The translations under genes were made by a program, and so were the position numbers. 64,000 nt of DNA, from positions 1 through 64,000 of the forward strand of contig NZ_VSEY01000016.1 of the NCBI RefSeq assembly GCF_008086045.1, in the 5' to 3' direction. Positions within the stretch are counted from its first letter, which is position 1. Every line of letters starts with the position of its first letter. Source of the DNA: Nonomuraea sp. PA05 (GTDB lineage Bacteria > Actinomycetota > Actinomycetes > Streptosporangiales > Streptosporangiaceae). This document shows, piece after piece, positions 34,633 through 42,682 of this stretch. The notes beneath the pieces were generated by a model, which ran no database searches, was not told where the DNA came from, and saw nothing but the letters and a program-made list of their open reading frames with translations.

Positions 34633-35883
34633 GTGGTGTCGCTACTCATCGGTCTAGCCGTCGGCCTGCTCGTCGGGTTCCTGGTCGCCAGGACGCGGGC
34701 GGCGGTGCGGGTGGCTGAGGCCGACGCGCGGGCCAGATCGGCGGCCGAGAAGCTGGTCTACGTCGAGGAGCAGCTCGCCGAGCGCTTCCAGGCGCTGTCC
34801 ACGCGCGCGCTCGACGTCAACAACATCCGGTTCCTGGAGCTGGCCGAGACCAGGCTCGCGGCCACCCGCGCGGAGGCCGCAGGCGATCTCGATCAGCGCA
34901 AGCAGGCCGTCGAGCACCTGGTCGAGCCGCTGAAGGACGCGCTGGCCCGGGTCGAGTCGCAGTTGCGCGACACCGAGTCGGGGCAGCGGGCGGCGCGGGC
35001 CGAGCTGGCCAAGCAGATGGAGTTCGTCCGGCAGAGCAACGAGCAGCTCCGCTCCCAGACGACCGCCCTGGTCAGGGCCCTGCAGCGGCCCGAGGCGCGC
35101 GGCCGGTGGGGCGAGCTGCAACTGCGCAGGGTCGCCGAGATCGCCGGCATGCAGCGCTACTGCGACTTCGACGAGCAGGTCGCCGAGGGCTCCATGCGGC
35201 CCGACATGGTCGTCAGGCTCGCCGGGGGCAAGAACATCGTCGTCGACTCCAAGGTGTCGCTCGCGGCCTACCTGGAGGCGGCCGAGGCATCCGACGAATC
35301 ACTCGCCACCGTACGGCTCGACGCGCACGCCAGGCACGTCCGCGAGCACATCGACCGGCTGGCGGCCAAGGCGTACTGGCAGGGGTTCAACCCGTCGCCC
35401 GAGTTCGTGGTGCTGTTCATCCCCGGTGAGGCGTTCCTGGCGCCGGCGCTCGAACGCGACCCCGGCATGCTGGAGTACGCGATGACGCGCCGCGTGCACA
35501 TCGCCACCCCCACCACGCTGATCACGATGCTGCGCACCGCGCACTACGCCTGGCAGCAGGCGGCGCTGAGCGAGAACGCGCGGGCGGTGTTCGAGCTGGG
35601 CAAGGAGCTGTACGAGCGGCTGTCGTCCCTGGGCAGGAACGTCGAGTCGCTCGGCAAGGCGCTGACCAGGGCGGTGGAGGCGTACAACAAGTCGGTCGGA
35701 TCGCTCGAAAGCCGCGTCCTGGTCACAGCGCGCAAACTCCACGATCTCGGCGTCGTGGACGGCGAGCTGGACGCCCCCGAGATGCTCGAAGGGCTGCCCA
35801 GGCCGCTGGCCTCCCCCGAACTGCTCGAAACCTCATCTCTGATAACCCACGCGAACGGTAAGTTGGCAGGCGGGTCGCAGTAA
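34633..35883 (+). CDS. rmuC: DNA recombination protein RmuC
   Basis: The 417-residue protein has an N-terminal membrane anchor (VSLLIGLAVGLLVGFLVA) and a long coiled coil (about 25-160). The RmuC core domain covers about 170-390 and includes GRWGELQLRRVAEIAGM, GGKNIVVDSKVSLAAYLEA, FNPSPEFVVLFIPGEAFLAPAL and TPTTLITMLRTAHYAW. The core is a restriction-endonuclease-like fold, and the family limits genome rearrangement by processing DNA. The start is uncertain among three GTGs at 34627-34638; I chose 34633 for a GGAG at the right distance. It is followed 15 bases after its stop by the DUF6542 gene. Confidence 0.88.
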   Translation: MVSLLIGLAVGLLVGFLVARTRAAVRVAEADARARSAAEKLVYVEEQLAERFQALSTRALDVNNIRFLELAETRLAATRAEAAGDLDQRKQAVEHLVEPLKDALARVESQLRDTESGQRAARAELAKQMEFVRQSNEQLRSQTTALVRALQRPEARGRWGELQLRRVAEIAGMQRYCDFDEQVAEGSMRPDMVVRLAGGKNIVVDSKVSLAAYLEAAEASDESLATVRLDAHARHVREHIDRLAAKAYWQGFNPSPEFVVLFIPGEAFLAPALERDPGMLEYAMTRRVHIATPTTLITMLRTAHYAWQQAALSENARAVFELGKELYERLSSLGRNVESLGKALTRAVEAYNKSVGSLESRVLVTARKLHDLGVVDGELDAPEMLEGLPRPLASPELLETSSLITHANGKLAGGSQ

Positions 35884-35898
35884 AAGGGGGATGGGCCA

Positions 35899-36411
35899 GT
35901 GGCAGGTGAGAAGGGCAGGCGCTCTGCGGTCAGGCTGACTGCTCGCGGCGCCATCGCGCTCGCCCTGGTGGCCACCCTGGCGGGCTACGTGCTGACAGCC
36001 GTGTTCGGCGTGGAGCAGCTCGTGGGCGCGGCGTTCGTGCTGTCCAGCGTGCTCGGCGCGGTGCTGGTCAACCGGCGCGAGCTGCTGTCGCTGGTGGTGA
36101 CGCCGCCGCTGGTGTTCTTCTGCGCGACGCTCTTCGTGGAGCTCGGGCGGGCGTTCGGCTCGGTGTCGATCGTGCAGTCGCTGGCGCTGGGCCTCTACAC
36201 GTCGATGACGCAGGGCGCCCCATGGCTGTTCGCGGGCTCGGCCCTGGTGCTGGGCGTCGCCTGGCGGCGCGGGCTCCGCGACAACGTACGGGAGCTGCGG
36301 GAAGAGCTGAAGGCGGGCGCGGAGATGACGCGCCCGCGCCAGCCGTTCGTGCCGGAGCCCGAAGGGTACTTCGAGCCCAAGCTGTACGGGACCCCTCGCG
36401 GCGAGGACTGA
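35899..36411 (+). CDS. DUF6542 membrane protein
   Basis: The 170-residue protein has four hydrophobic segments: ALALVATLAGYVLTAVFG, LVGAAFVLSSVLGAVLV, LLSLVVTPPLVFFCATLFVEL and PWLFAGSALVLGVAW. A charged cytoplasmic tail follows (RDNVRELREELKAGAEM) ending EPEGYFEPKLYGTPRGED. This matches the DUF6542 family, found between ychF and ispH in actinobacteria (Rv1111c position, from memory). Function unknown. The GTG at 35899 lies behind a G-rich AGGGGGATGG. It is convergent with ispH, stops being almost adjacent (3 bases). Confidence 0.8.
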   Translation: MAGEKGRRSAVRLTARGAIALALVATLAGYVLTAVFGVEQLVGAAFVLSSVLGAVLVNRRELLSLVVTPPLVFFCATLFVELGRAFGSVSIVQSLALGLYTSMTQGAPWLFAGSALVLGVAWRRGLRDNVRELREELKAGAEMTRPRQPFVPEPEGYFEPKLYGTPRGED

Positions 36412-36414
36412 GAC

Positions 36415-37380
36415 TCAGGAGGCGCGCAGGTCCTTGCGCAGCTCGTGCGGCAGCGCGAAGCGCATGCTCTCCTGCACCGGCTCGACCTCCGTCACGTCGC
36501 CGAACCCGTGCCCGGCCAGCTTCGCCAGCACCTCCTCGACCAGCTCCTCAGGCACCGAGGCGCCGCTCGTGACGCCGACCGTGGTGACGCCGTCGAGCCA
36601 CTCGTCGCGGATGAAGTCGGCGTTGTCCACCAGGTACGACGCCTGCGCGCCGTAGTCCTTGGCCACCTCGACCAGCCGCTTGGAGTTCGAGGAGTTCTCC
36701 GAGCCGACCACGATGACGAGCTGCGACTCCGCCGCGATCTCCTTGACCGCGATCTGCCGGTTCTGGGTGGCGTAGCAGATGTCGTCGCTGGGCGGGTCGA
36801 TCAGCGTGGGGAAACGCTCCTTGAGCCGGGCCACCGTCTCGGTCGTCTCGTCGACCGAGAGCGTGGTCTGCGACAGCCACACCAGCTTGCTCGGGTCCTT
36901 CACCCGGACGTTGTCGACCGAGTCGAGCCCGTCGACGAGCTGGATGTGGTCGGGGGCCTCACCGGAGGTGCCCTCGACCTCCTCGTGCCCCTCGTGCCCG
37001 ATGAGCAGGATGTCGTAGTCCTGGGCCGCGAACCTCTTGGCCTCGTTGTGTACCTTCGTCACCAGCGGGCAGGTGGCGTCGATGGTGCGCAGGCCACGCT
37101 GTCTGGCCTCGTCGTGCACGGCCGGCGAGACGCCGTGCGCGGAGAAGACCACGATCTCCCCCTCCGGCACCTCCTCCGTCTCGTCGACGAAGATGGCGCC
37201 CCTGGCCTCGAGCGTCTTGACGACGTGAGTGTTGTGGACGATCTGCTTGCGGACATAGATGGGGGCGCCGTACTGCTCCAGAGCCTTCTCGACCGCTACC
37301 ACGGCTCGATCGACTCCGGCACAGTAGCCCCGTGGCTTGGCGACGAGGACTCGGCGGGAAGTGGGGGTCTGGGGCTCCAT
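36415..37380 (-). CDS. ispH: 4-hydroxy-3-methylbut-2-enyl diphosphate reductase
   Basis: IspH (LytB) performs the last step of the MEP pathway, reducing HMBPP to IPP and DMAPP with a [4Fe-4S] cluster. The three cluster cysteines are in PRGYCAGVDRAV (about residue 21), DATCPLVTKVHNEAK (about 110) and DDICYATQNRQ (about 210). The catalytic Glu region is HEGHEEVEGTSGE, and the substrate-binding end is GVTSGASVPEELVEEVL. The 321-residue form from the ATG at 37380 fits family length; two upstream ATGs in frame (37407, 37434) would add a non-conserved leader. It is divergent from the lipid-droplet-associated-protein homologue, with about 100 bases between starts. Confidence 0.95.
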   Translation of the reverse strand: MEPQTPTSRRVLVAKPRGYCAGVDRAVVAVEKALEQYGAPIYVRKQIVHNTHVVKTLEARGAIFVDETEEVPEGEIVVFSAHGVSPAVHDEARQRGLRTIDATCPLVTKVHNEAKRFAAQDYDILLIGHEGHEEVEGTSGEAPDHIQLVDGLDSVDNVRVKDPSKLVWLSQTTLSVDETTETVARLKERFPTLIDPPSDDICYATQNRQIAVKEIAAESQLVIVVGSENSSNSKRLVEVAKDYGAQASYLVDNADFIRDEWLDGVTTVGVTSGASVPEELVEEVLAKLAGHGFGDVTEVEPVQESMRFALPHELRKDLRAS

Positions 37381-37481
37381 ACTTTCTATGCTACGTGGAG
37401 CGGCCATCTGGCCCGCGCGTGCGTGGTTGCCCACGGTTTGCCAGACTAGCCGTCCATTACTGACCTCCCAGGGAGACGTTC

Positions 37482-38546
37482 ATGTCCCTCAGCGACGTGA
37501 TACGCAACATCGCAAGAACCGTTACCAACAAGGACGAGCTCAAGGAGAAGGCGAAGGACCTGCCGCTTCTGGTCGTCCAGACCACGCTCAGCGCCGCCGG
37601 ACAGGCGCTGCTGCTCGTGGACCGCATGAAGAACTCCATCAAGGGGATCGGCGGCAAGCAGGAGCGCGAGGAGGAGTACGACTCCCGTCCCTCCGCCGCC
37701 GAGCAGGTGGCCGCCGCGCCCGCCGAGACCTCCGACGACAAGACGGCCCGCAAGGAGCCGGTCATCTTCGCGCCCCGCTCCGGCGCGGCCGAGCCCAACG
37801 GCGTCGCCAGGACCAAGCCGGACCCGGTCATCTTCGCGCCCGCCCCCAAGCCGTCGCCGGTGGACGACGCGGAGTCCGTCGCGGTCGCCGAGCCGCAGCC
37901 CGAGGCCGCCCCCAAGGCCTCCGAGCCCGCGACCAGGACCGAGGCCGCCCCGCAGCCGGCCGGTGAGACCGCCACCCCCGCGGCCACCGAGTCCAAGGCC
38001 GTCACGGACACCATCGCCGAGCCGGAGACCACCCCCGCTCCCAAGCCCGTGTCCGTGGAAACCCCCGCCCCCGAGGCCGCGGTCGTGGAGACGCCCGCCG
38101 CCGCTGAGGCCGAGGCGCAGGTCGCGCCCGCCGCCCCCAAGCCGGTGGACGAGCCCGCTGTGGAAGAGCCTGCCGTGGAGGAGCCCGCCGAGGCGCCCGT
38201 CGCCAAGCCGAAGGCCACCAGGACGCGCAAGCCCGCCCCCAAGGCTGGTTCGAAGACGAAGGCCGAGCCCGCCACCGCGCCGGAGCCCGCCGCCGCCACC
38301 GCCGAGCCCGCCCCTGCCCCCGAACCGCCCGCCGCCCCCGAGCCGGTCACCGCCGCGCCCGTGGACCTCACCGAGCCGCTGCCCGGCTGGTCCGAGCTGA
38401 CCGTCGCCTCCCTGCGCGCCAGGATGCGCGGCAAGACGGCCGAGCAGATCGGCGGCTTCCTCGCCTACGAGCAGGCGACGAAGGCGCGTCCCGAGGTCAT
38501 CAAGATGTTCGAGAACCGTCTCGCCAAGCTGCAGGCCGGCGAATAG
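37482..38546 (+). CDS. Lipid-droplet-associated-protein homologue, Ala/Pro-rich
   Basis: The 354-residue protein has a conserved N-terminal segment (MSLSDVIRNIARTVTNKDEL and LPLLVVQTTLSAAGQALLLVD, about 1-50). A ~230-residue disordered Ala/Pro/Glu/Lys-rich region with KPEPVIFAP-like motifs follows. The conserved C-terminal helix pair is LPGWSELTVASLRARMRGKT with QIGGFLAYEQATKARPEVIKMFENRLAKL. Position next to ispH and xseA and both ends match proteins annotated as lipid-droplet-associated in mycobacteria (Rv1109c place, from memory). The name carries over by context; lipid binding here is inference. It is followed 27 bases later by xseA. Confidence 0.7.
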   Translation: MSLSDVIRNIARTVTNKDELKEKAKDLPLLVVQTTLSAAGQALLLVDRMKNSIKGIGGKQEREEEYDSRPSAAEQVAAAPAETSDDKTARKEPVIFAPRSGAAEPNGVARTKPDPVIFAPAPKPSPVDDAESVAVAEPQPEAAPKASEPATRTEAAPQPAGETATPAATESKAVTDTIAEPETTPAPKPVSVETPAPEAAVVETPAAAEAEAQVAPAAPKPVDEPAVEEPAVEEPAEAPVAKPKATRTRKPAPKAGSKTKAEPATAPEPAAATAEPAPAPEPPAAPEPVTAAPVDLTEPLPGWSELTVASLRARMRGKTAEQIGGFLAYEQATKARPEVIKMFENRLAKLQAGE

Positions 38547-38573
38547 GTCACACTCACCCCGTAGTCTTCCGCC

Positions 38574-39797
38574 ATGACCTCGAAGACCACGCCTGAGTCT
38601 CCCCTGCCGATCCGTACGGTCCTGCAGATGGTGGGCGGCTGGATCGGCAGACTCGGCACGGTCTGGGTCGAAGGAGAGATCACCGACCTGAGCGCGCGTG
38701 GCGGCACGGTGTTCCTGACCCTGCGTGACCCGGTCGCCAACGTGTCCGCCAGGGTCACCGCCCCGCGTGGCGTCTACGAGGCGACGGTGCCCCGGCCGTC
38801 GAACGGCGCCAGGGTGGTGGTGCACGTCAAGCCCGACTTCTGGGTCAACAGAGGCTCGTTCGCGTTCACCGCGCTGGAGATGCGCCCGGTCGGCGTGGGC
38901 GAGATGATGGTCAGGCTGGAGCGGCTCAGGCAGTTGCTGGCCGCCGAAGGGCTGTTCAACGCCGACAGGAAGCGGCGGCTGCCGTTCCTGCCGGGCACGA
39001 TCGGGCTCATCTGCGGCCGCGAGTCGGCGGCCGAGCGCGACGTGCTGGAGAACTCGCGGCGCCGCTGGCCGGCCGTGCGGTTCAAGGTCGAGGAAGTGGC
39101 CGTCCAGGGGCCGTACGCGGTCACCGAGGTGACGGAGGCGCTGCGCAAGCTCGACGCCGACTCCTCGGTGGAGGTGATCGTCGTCGCCCGGGGCGGCGGC
39201 TCGCTGGAGGACCTGCTGCCCTTCTCGGACGAGACGCTCGTACGCGCGGTGGCCGCCTGCCGCACGCCCGTCGTGAGCGCCATCGGCCACGAGCAGGACA
39301 GCCCGCTGCTCGACCTGGTGGCCGACGTGCGCGCCTCCACCCCGACCGACGCCGCCAAGAAGGTCGTGCCGGACGTCGGCGAGCAGCTCACGCTGGTCCG
39401 CCAGCTCCGCGACCGTGGCCGCCGGGTGCTCAGCGGCTGGCTCGACCGGGAGATGTCCTGGCTGACGTCCGCACGTTCGCGTCCCTCGCTGGCCGATCCC
39501 GTACGCGAGCTGGAGCGCCGGGCCGAGCAGGCCGAGGCGCTGCGCGACCGGGCCAGACGCTCGCTGTCGAGCTCGCTCGACCGTGCCGCCGACGACCTCA
39601 CGCACCTGCGTGCCCGGCTCGTCGCCCTGTCGCCGGCGGCCACGCTGGAGCGCGGCTACGCCATCGTCCAGCACCCGTCGGGCGAGGTCGTCCGCCTGGC
39701 CAAGGACGTCACCCCCGGCACGCTGCTGACCATCCGCCTGTCCGACGACCGCGTGACGGTCCGCGCACAGGAGCCGGACGAGGCCGCGGAAGCCTGA
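38574..39797 (+). CDS. xseA: Exodeoxyribonuclease VII large subunit
   Basis: The 407-residue subunit has the N-terminal OB-fold (about 1-105; VWVEGEITDLSARGGTVFLTL). The nuclease core (about 120-350) has GLICGRESAAERDVLENSRRR, VEVIVVARGGGSLEDLLPFSDE and VVSAIGHEQDSPLLDLVADVRASTPTDAA. The C-terminal SH3-like end is LERGYAIVQHPSGEVVRLA. With XseB it degrades single-stranded DNA to oligonucleotides. Unusually, xseB is not the next gene; it lies 2.1 kb away on the other strand at 41863-42114. Start is ATG at 38574. Confidence 0.95.
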   Translation: MTSKTTPESPLPIRTVLQMVGGWIGRLGTVWVEGEITDLSARGGTVFLTLRDPVANVSARVTAPRGVYEATVPRPSNGARVVVHVKPDFWVNRGSFAFTALEMRPVGVGEMMVRLERLRQLLAAEGLFNADRKRRLPFLPGTIGLICGRESAAERDVLENSRRRWPAVRFKVEEVAVQGPYAVTEVTEALRKLDADSSVEVIVVARGGGSLEDLLPFSDETLVRAVAACRTPVVSAIGHEQDSPLLDLVADVRASTPTDAAKKVVPDVGEQLTLVRQLRDRGRRVLSGWLDREMSWLTSARSRPSLADPVRELERRAEQAEALRDRARRSLSSSLDRAADDLTHLRARLVALSPAATLERGYAIVQHPSGEVVRLAKDVTPGTLLTIRLSDDRVTVRAQEPDEAAEA

Positions 39798-39943
39798 CCC
39801 GCTTCACCACGTGCGGAAGCCGGACGGGCGCACGGAAGCCCGACGCGCCCCGCGCCCGCAGACCCGGGTGACGACGCGGCGTCCTCACCCGCTTTCTCCG
39901 CATCCGCCCTCGGCGCGGGCGGCGGCGGGACTACCGTTCGCCC

Positions 39944-40300
39944 ATGAGAGCACTCGTGCAGGTCGCCCAGCACGCTGACGACCTCGACAGAGCCACCGCC
40001 TTCTACCGTGACGTGCTGGGCCTGCGGCACATCGCCACCTACCGGCCGCCCGGGCTGGCCTTCTTCGACCTCGACGGCGTCCGCCTGCTGATCGAGGAGA
40101 GCGCTCCGCCGGCCGTGCTCTACCTCGCCTCGGACGATCTCGAAGCGGACGTGGCGCGGCTGCGTACGCACGAGGTCGCCTTCGTCGAGGAGCCGCACCT
40201 GATCTTCACCGACGACGGCACGTTCGGCACGCCGGGCAAGGAGATCCGCATGGCCGCGTTCCGCGACTCGGAGGGCAACCTGCTCTGCCTCATGACGTGA
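39944..40300 (+). CDS. VOC-superfamily (glyoxalase-like) protein
   Basis: The 118-residue protein has the two beta-alpha-beta-beta-beta halves of the vicinal-oxygen-chelate fold. The first half is QVAQHADDLDRATAFYRDVLGL, then FFDLDGVRLLIEE; the second is VLYLASDDLEADVARL with FRDSEGNLLCLM at the end. Likely metal ligands are the N-terminal His (QHADD), Glu in LIEE and the C-terminal Glu in DSEGN. Family members are dioxygenases, isomerases or antibiotic-binding proteins; substrate unknown. It lies between xseA and a TetR gene on the opposite strand, whose end overlaps its last 11 bases. Confidence 0.8.
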   Translation: MRALVQVAQHADDLDRATAFYRDVLGLRHIATYRPPGLAFFDLDGVRLLIEESAPPAVLYLASDDLEADVARLRTHEVAFVEEPHLIFTDDGTFGTPGKEIRMAAFRDSEGNLLCLMT

Positions 40301-40889
40301 CGCGTACGACCAGGGTCTCCAGGCCTGCCTTGATCTGCTCGACCGTCATGCCGCGTTCCTGCCGCTGGGAGGCGATCAGGTGCGCGCTGACCGGCGCGAG
40401 CAGCGCGTCGGCCAGGTACGCCGCGTCCGCGCCCGGGCACGCCTGCGCGAGCAGCGTGGCGACATGGAGATGGTGCACCTGATAGGGGCCGATGTAGCGC
40501 TTGCCCGTGCCGCCTTTCTCCAGCAGCAGGAACAGCACCTCGTTCGCCAGCTTCAGATCGACCAGCGCGTGCAGGAACGCCACGATCCGATCACGGGCGG
40601 GCGCCCCGGGGCCGAGCGGTGGCGGCCCGGACAGGAACGCCGCCTGCAGCCGCCGCTCCCGCTCGTCCATCAGCGCCAGCAGCAGCCCGGTGCGGTCGCC
40701 GAAGCGGCGGTAGACGGTGCCCACGCCGACGCACGCCTCGCGGGCGACCTCGTCCAGCGAGAGATCGTCGGTGCCGCACTCGGCGACCATCCGCGCCGCC
40801 ACCTCGATGATCTTCTGCCGGTTCCGGGCGGCGTCCGCCCGCTCCGGCTGGGGCTGCCCGACGATGGGCAACGATCGACGTTCGCGCAC
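40290..40889 (-). CDS. TetR-family transcriptional regulator
   Basis: The 199-residue repressor has the TetR DNA-binding domain at about residues 20-66: RNRQKIIEVAARMVAECGTD, DEVAREACVGVGTVYRRFGD. An all-helical ligand domain follows. The GTG at 40889 is used; the open frame runs 170 codons upstream into the divergent gene and is spurious there. Two matching 14-bp palindromes at 40913-40956 fill the space between this gene and the F420-dependent-type reductase gene at 40977. I infer it represses both. Its 3' end overlaps the VOC gene. Confidence 0.85.
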   Translation of the reverse strand: MRERRSLPIVGQPQPERADAARNRQKIIEVAARMVAECGTDDLSLDEVAREACVGVGTVYRRFGDRTGLLLALMDERERRLQAAFLSGPPPLGPGAPARDRIVAFLHALVDLKLANEVLFLLLEKGGTGKRYIGPYQVHHLHVATLLAQACPGADAAYLADALLAPVSAHLIASQRQERGMTVEQIKAGLETLVVRVTS

Positions 40890-40912
40890 GGGCGCAGCAT
40901 ACCGGTTGTAAG

Positions 40913-40956
40913 CGGAGAACTCTCCGATTAAGCTGGGGTAAGCGGAGAGTTCTCCG
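40913..40956. promoter_or_regulatory. Two TetR operators
   Basis: Site one is CGGAGAACTCTCCG at 40913-40926, site two CGGAGAGTTCTCCG at 40943-40956. Each has perfect 6-bp arms around a two-base centre, and each is the exact reverse complement of the other. The flanks also match (TAAG before, ATT after), so the conserved unit is about 20 bp. The centres are 30 bp apart, about three helical turns. They occupy the divergent promoter region. Confidence 0.8.
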
Positions 40957-40976
40957 ATTGCCTTGAGGAGCCGAGG

Positions 40977-41390
40977 ATGCCCAGCGATTTCAACCAGCAG
41001 ATCATCGAAGAGTTCCGCGCCAACGAAGGCCGGGTCGGCGGCATGTTCGAAGGCTCGCCGCTGGTGCTGCTCACCACCACGGGGGCCAGGAGCGGCAAGT
41101 CCGTCACCACCCCGGTCATGTACCTGGCGGACGGGGACCGTTACGTCGTCATCGCCTCGAACGCCGGCGCCGACCACCACCCTGCCTGGTACCACAACCT
41201 GCGGGCCACGCCGGAGGCCACGGCCGAGGTGGGGACGGAGCGGTTCGAGGTGAAGGCCGTGTTCGTGGAGGGTGTGGAGCGCGATCAGCTTTACGCGCGG
41301 ATGGTGGAGCAGGCGCCCGGGTTCGCCGAGTACGAGGCGGCCACCAGCCGTCGCATCCCGGTCGTGGCCCTTCTCCGCACGTCCGCCTGA
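40977..41390 (+). CDS. Nitroreductase-family deazaflavin (F420)-dependent oxidoreductase
   Basis: The 137-residue protein matches the DDN/FGD-like split-barrel family. The N-terminus is DFNQQIIEEFRANEGRVGGMFEGSPLVLL, in pieces QQIIEEFRANEGRVGG and SPLVLLTTTGARSGK. Then TPVMYLADGDRYVVIAS and HHPAWYHNLRATPEATAEVG follow, the motif that contacts F420. C-terminal RIPVVALLR completes the barrel. Members reduce quinones, nitro compounds or unsaturated substrates with F420H2. A good GAGGAGCCGAGG precedes the ATG. It is divergent from the TetR gene and controlled by the palindromes at 40913-40956, so it is likely induced by a small toxic ligand; the ligand is unknown. Confidence 0.88.
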   Translation: MPSDFNQQIIEEFRANEGRVGGMFEGSPLVLLTTTGARSGKSVTTPVMYLADGDRYVVIASNAGADHHPAWYHNLRATPEATAEVGTERFEVKAVFVEGVERDQLYARMVEQAPGFAEYEAATSRRIPVVALLRTSA

Positions 41391-41862
41391 CCACCCGGCC
41401 ACTCACGGCCCGCCCGGCCCCGCGCCCCAGCGGGTCCGCCACGGGCGGCTCCAACCCGAGCGCTGGTGCGGGGGCACGGCGCTGGGGTTGCGATGCGGAG
41501 CCGTCCGATGCGGCGCCGTCCGCGGCACGGCGAGCGCTGCGGCACGGCGAGCGCTGCGGCGCCGTCCGATGCGGCGCCGTCTGCGGCACGGCGAGCGCTG
41601 CGGCGCGGGGCACGGTGCTACGGGCTGCGCGGTGAGCGGGTGCCCACCAGAGCGGGCGCGCTGGTGCGGCGCGGGCAGCGGAGGGCGCGGGTACGGCGCG
41701 TGGCGCACGCGCGGCGGCGCGGGCGCGGCGCGCATGACGCAGGCGCGGCGGGGCGGCGCGGAGCGGGGCGGGCGCGGCGCGCATAGCGCAGGCGCGGCGG
41801 CGCGGGGCACGATGCGGCGAGGCCCGTCCAGAGCGGGCCGACCACCTCCTGGCAGAAGCCGC
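41391..41862. repeat. 472-bp non-coding spacer with GC-rich imperfect repeats
   Basis: Between the reductase gene and xseB there is no credible gene. From about 41500 to 41620 the words GATGCGGCGCCGTC and GGCACGGCGAGCGCTGCGG alternate several times. From about 41680 to 41820 GCGCGGCG words dominate. Open frames here exist on both strands only because the repeats contain no stops. Confidence 0.6.
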
Positions 41863-42114
41863 CTAGAACGGAGCCTCGGCCGAGTGCCCCGCGCTGGGGT
41901 CGGAGCGCCGGGCCATGGCCGCGGCGAGCTTCACCCGAGCCCCCTGCAGCCACTCCTCACAAACAGCCGCCAGCTTCTCCCCCCGCTCCCAGAGCTCGAT
42001 CGACTGCTCCAGCGTCAGCCCCCCGGTCTCCAGCCGCCGCACCACCTCGGTCAGCTCCTCGCGGGCCTGCTCGTAGGACGGGGTCTTCTCGCCTGTTTCC
42101 TCTGCCACGGCCAC
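41863..42114 (-). CDS. xseB: Exodeoxyribonuclease VII small subunit
   Basis: The ~83-residue subunit has the family signature SYEQAREELTEVVRRLETGG, then TLEQSIELWERGEKLAAVCEEWL. These two helices bind the C-terminal helices of XseA. The start lies among three in-frame GTGs (42117, 42114, 42108); no Shine-Dalgarno settles it. It is the last gene of a minus-strand group TetR - DUF4245 - xseB with gaps of 12 and about 26 bases. Being on the opposite strand from xseA and separated by three genes is unusual for this normally adjacent pair, so subunit balance must be set independently. Confidence 0.9.
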   Translation of the reverse strand: MAVAEETGEKTPSYEQAREELTEVVRRLETGGLTLEQSIELWERGEKLAAVCEEWLQGARVKLAAAMARRSDPSAGHSAEAPF

Positions 42115-42140
42115 CACCCTAGACGCGCCCGCCGACAACC

Positions 42141-42671
42141 TCAGCCTTTGGGCCGCTGCTGGAGCTGCGCCGCGAGCTGGCCGAGTTCGGTCCAGTCGGC
42201 GGTGCCGGTGACGACGAGGGTGACGTCGGGCAGGACGCGCACCAGTGACCGCTGGTTCTTGTCCTCGCGGAAGCGCTTCTCCCAGGTCACGTCGCCGATC
42301 TGCTGGGTGCCCTGGTTCTCGTTGGTGTTGGTCATGCGGTTGGCGAAGCCGGCCGCCGGCTGCTCGTTGCTCTGGGCGAACATGGCGTGCTGGCGGGTGG
42401 CGGTGGCGTAGCCGAGGTAGAGGACCTGCGCGCCGTTCTCGCCCTTGGCGATCCGGTTGCTGTTGGGCACCCAGTTGGCCGGGTCCTGTCGTGGGGCCCA
42501 GACGCCGAAGGGCACCGTGTGGCCGAAGTTGGCGACGGTGATGGAGTAGTCGAGCCGCGGGATGTGCTCCTCGCGGCTCTGCGGGGTGACCAGCAGGAAC
42601 AGCCCGGCTCCCGCGAGGCACACGAAAAGGGCTACCGCGTAGCCGTACAGACCTTGGGTGAACCGTCGCAC
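42141..42671 (-). CDS. DUF4245 membrane-anchored protein
   Basis: The 176-residue protein has an N-terminal helix (GYAVALFVCLAGAGLFLLV). The extracellular domain includes DYSITVANFGHTVPFGVWAP, WVPNSNRIAKGENGAQVLYLGY and LVVTGTADWTELGQLAAQLQ. This matches DUF4245, a family found beside glpX in actinobacteria. The start is GTG at 42671, 12 bases after the TetR gene; the longer frame upstream overlaps that gene and is spurious. Function unknown; a lipoprotein-like or wall-associated role is only a guess. Confidence 0.8.
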   Translation of the reverse strand: MRRFTQGLYGYAVALFVCLAGAGLFLLVTPQSREEHIPRLDYSITVANFGHTVPFGVWAPRQDPANWVPNSNRIAKGENGAQVLYLGYATATRQHAMFAQSNEQPAAGFANRMTNTNENQGTQQIGDVTWEKRFREDKNQRSLVRVLPDVTLVVTGTADWTELGQLAAQLQQRPKG

Positions 42672-42682
42672 AGTTGGCGAGG

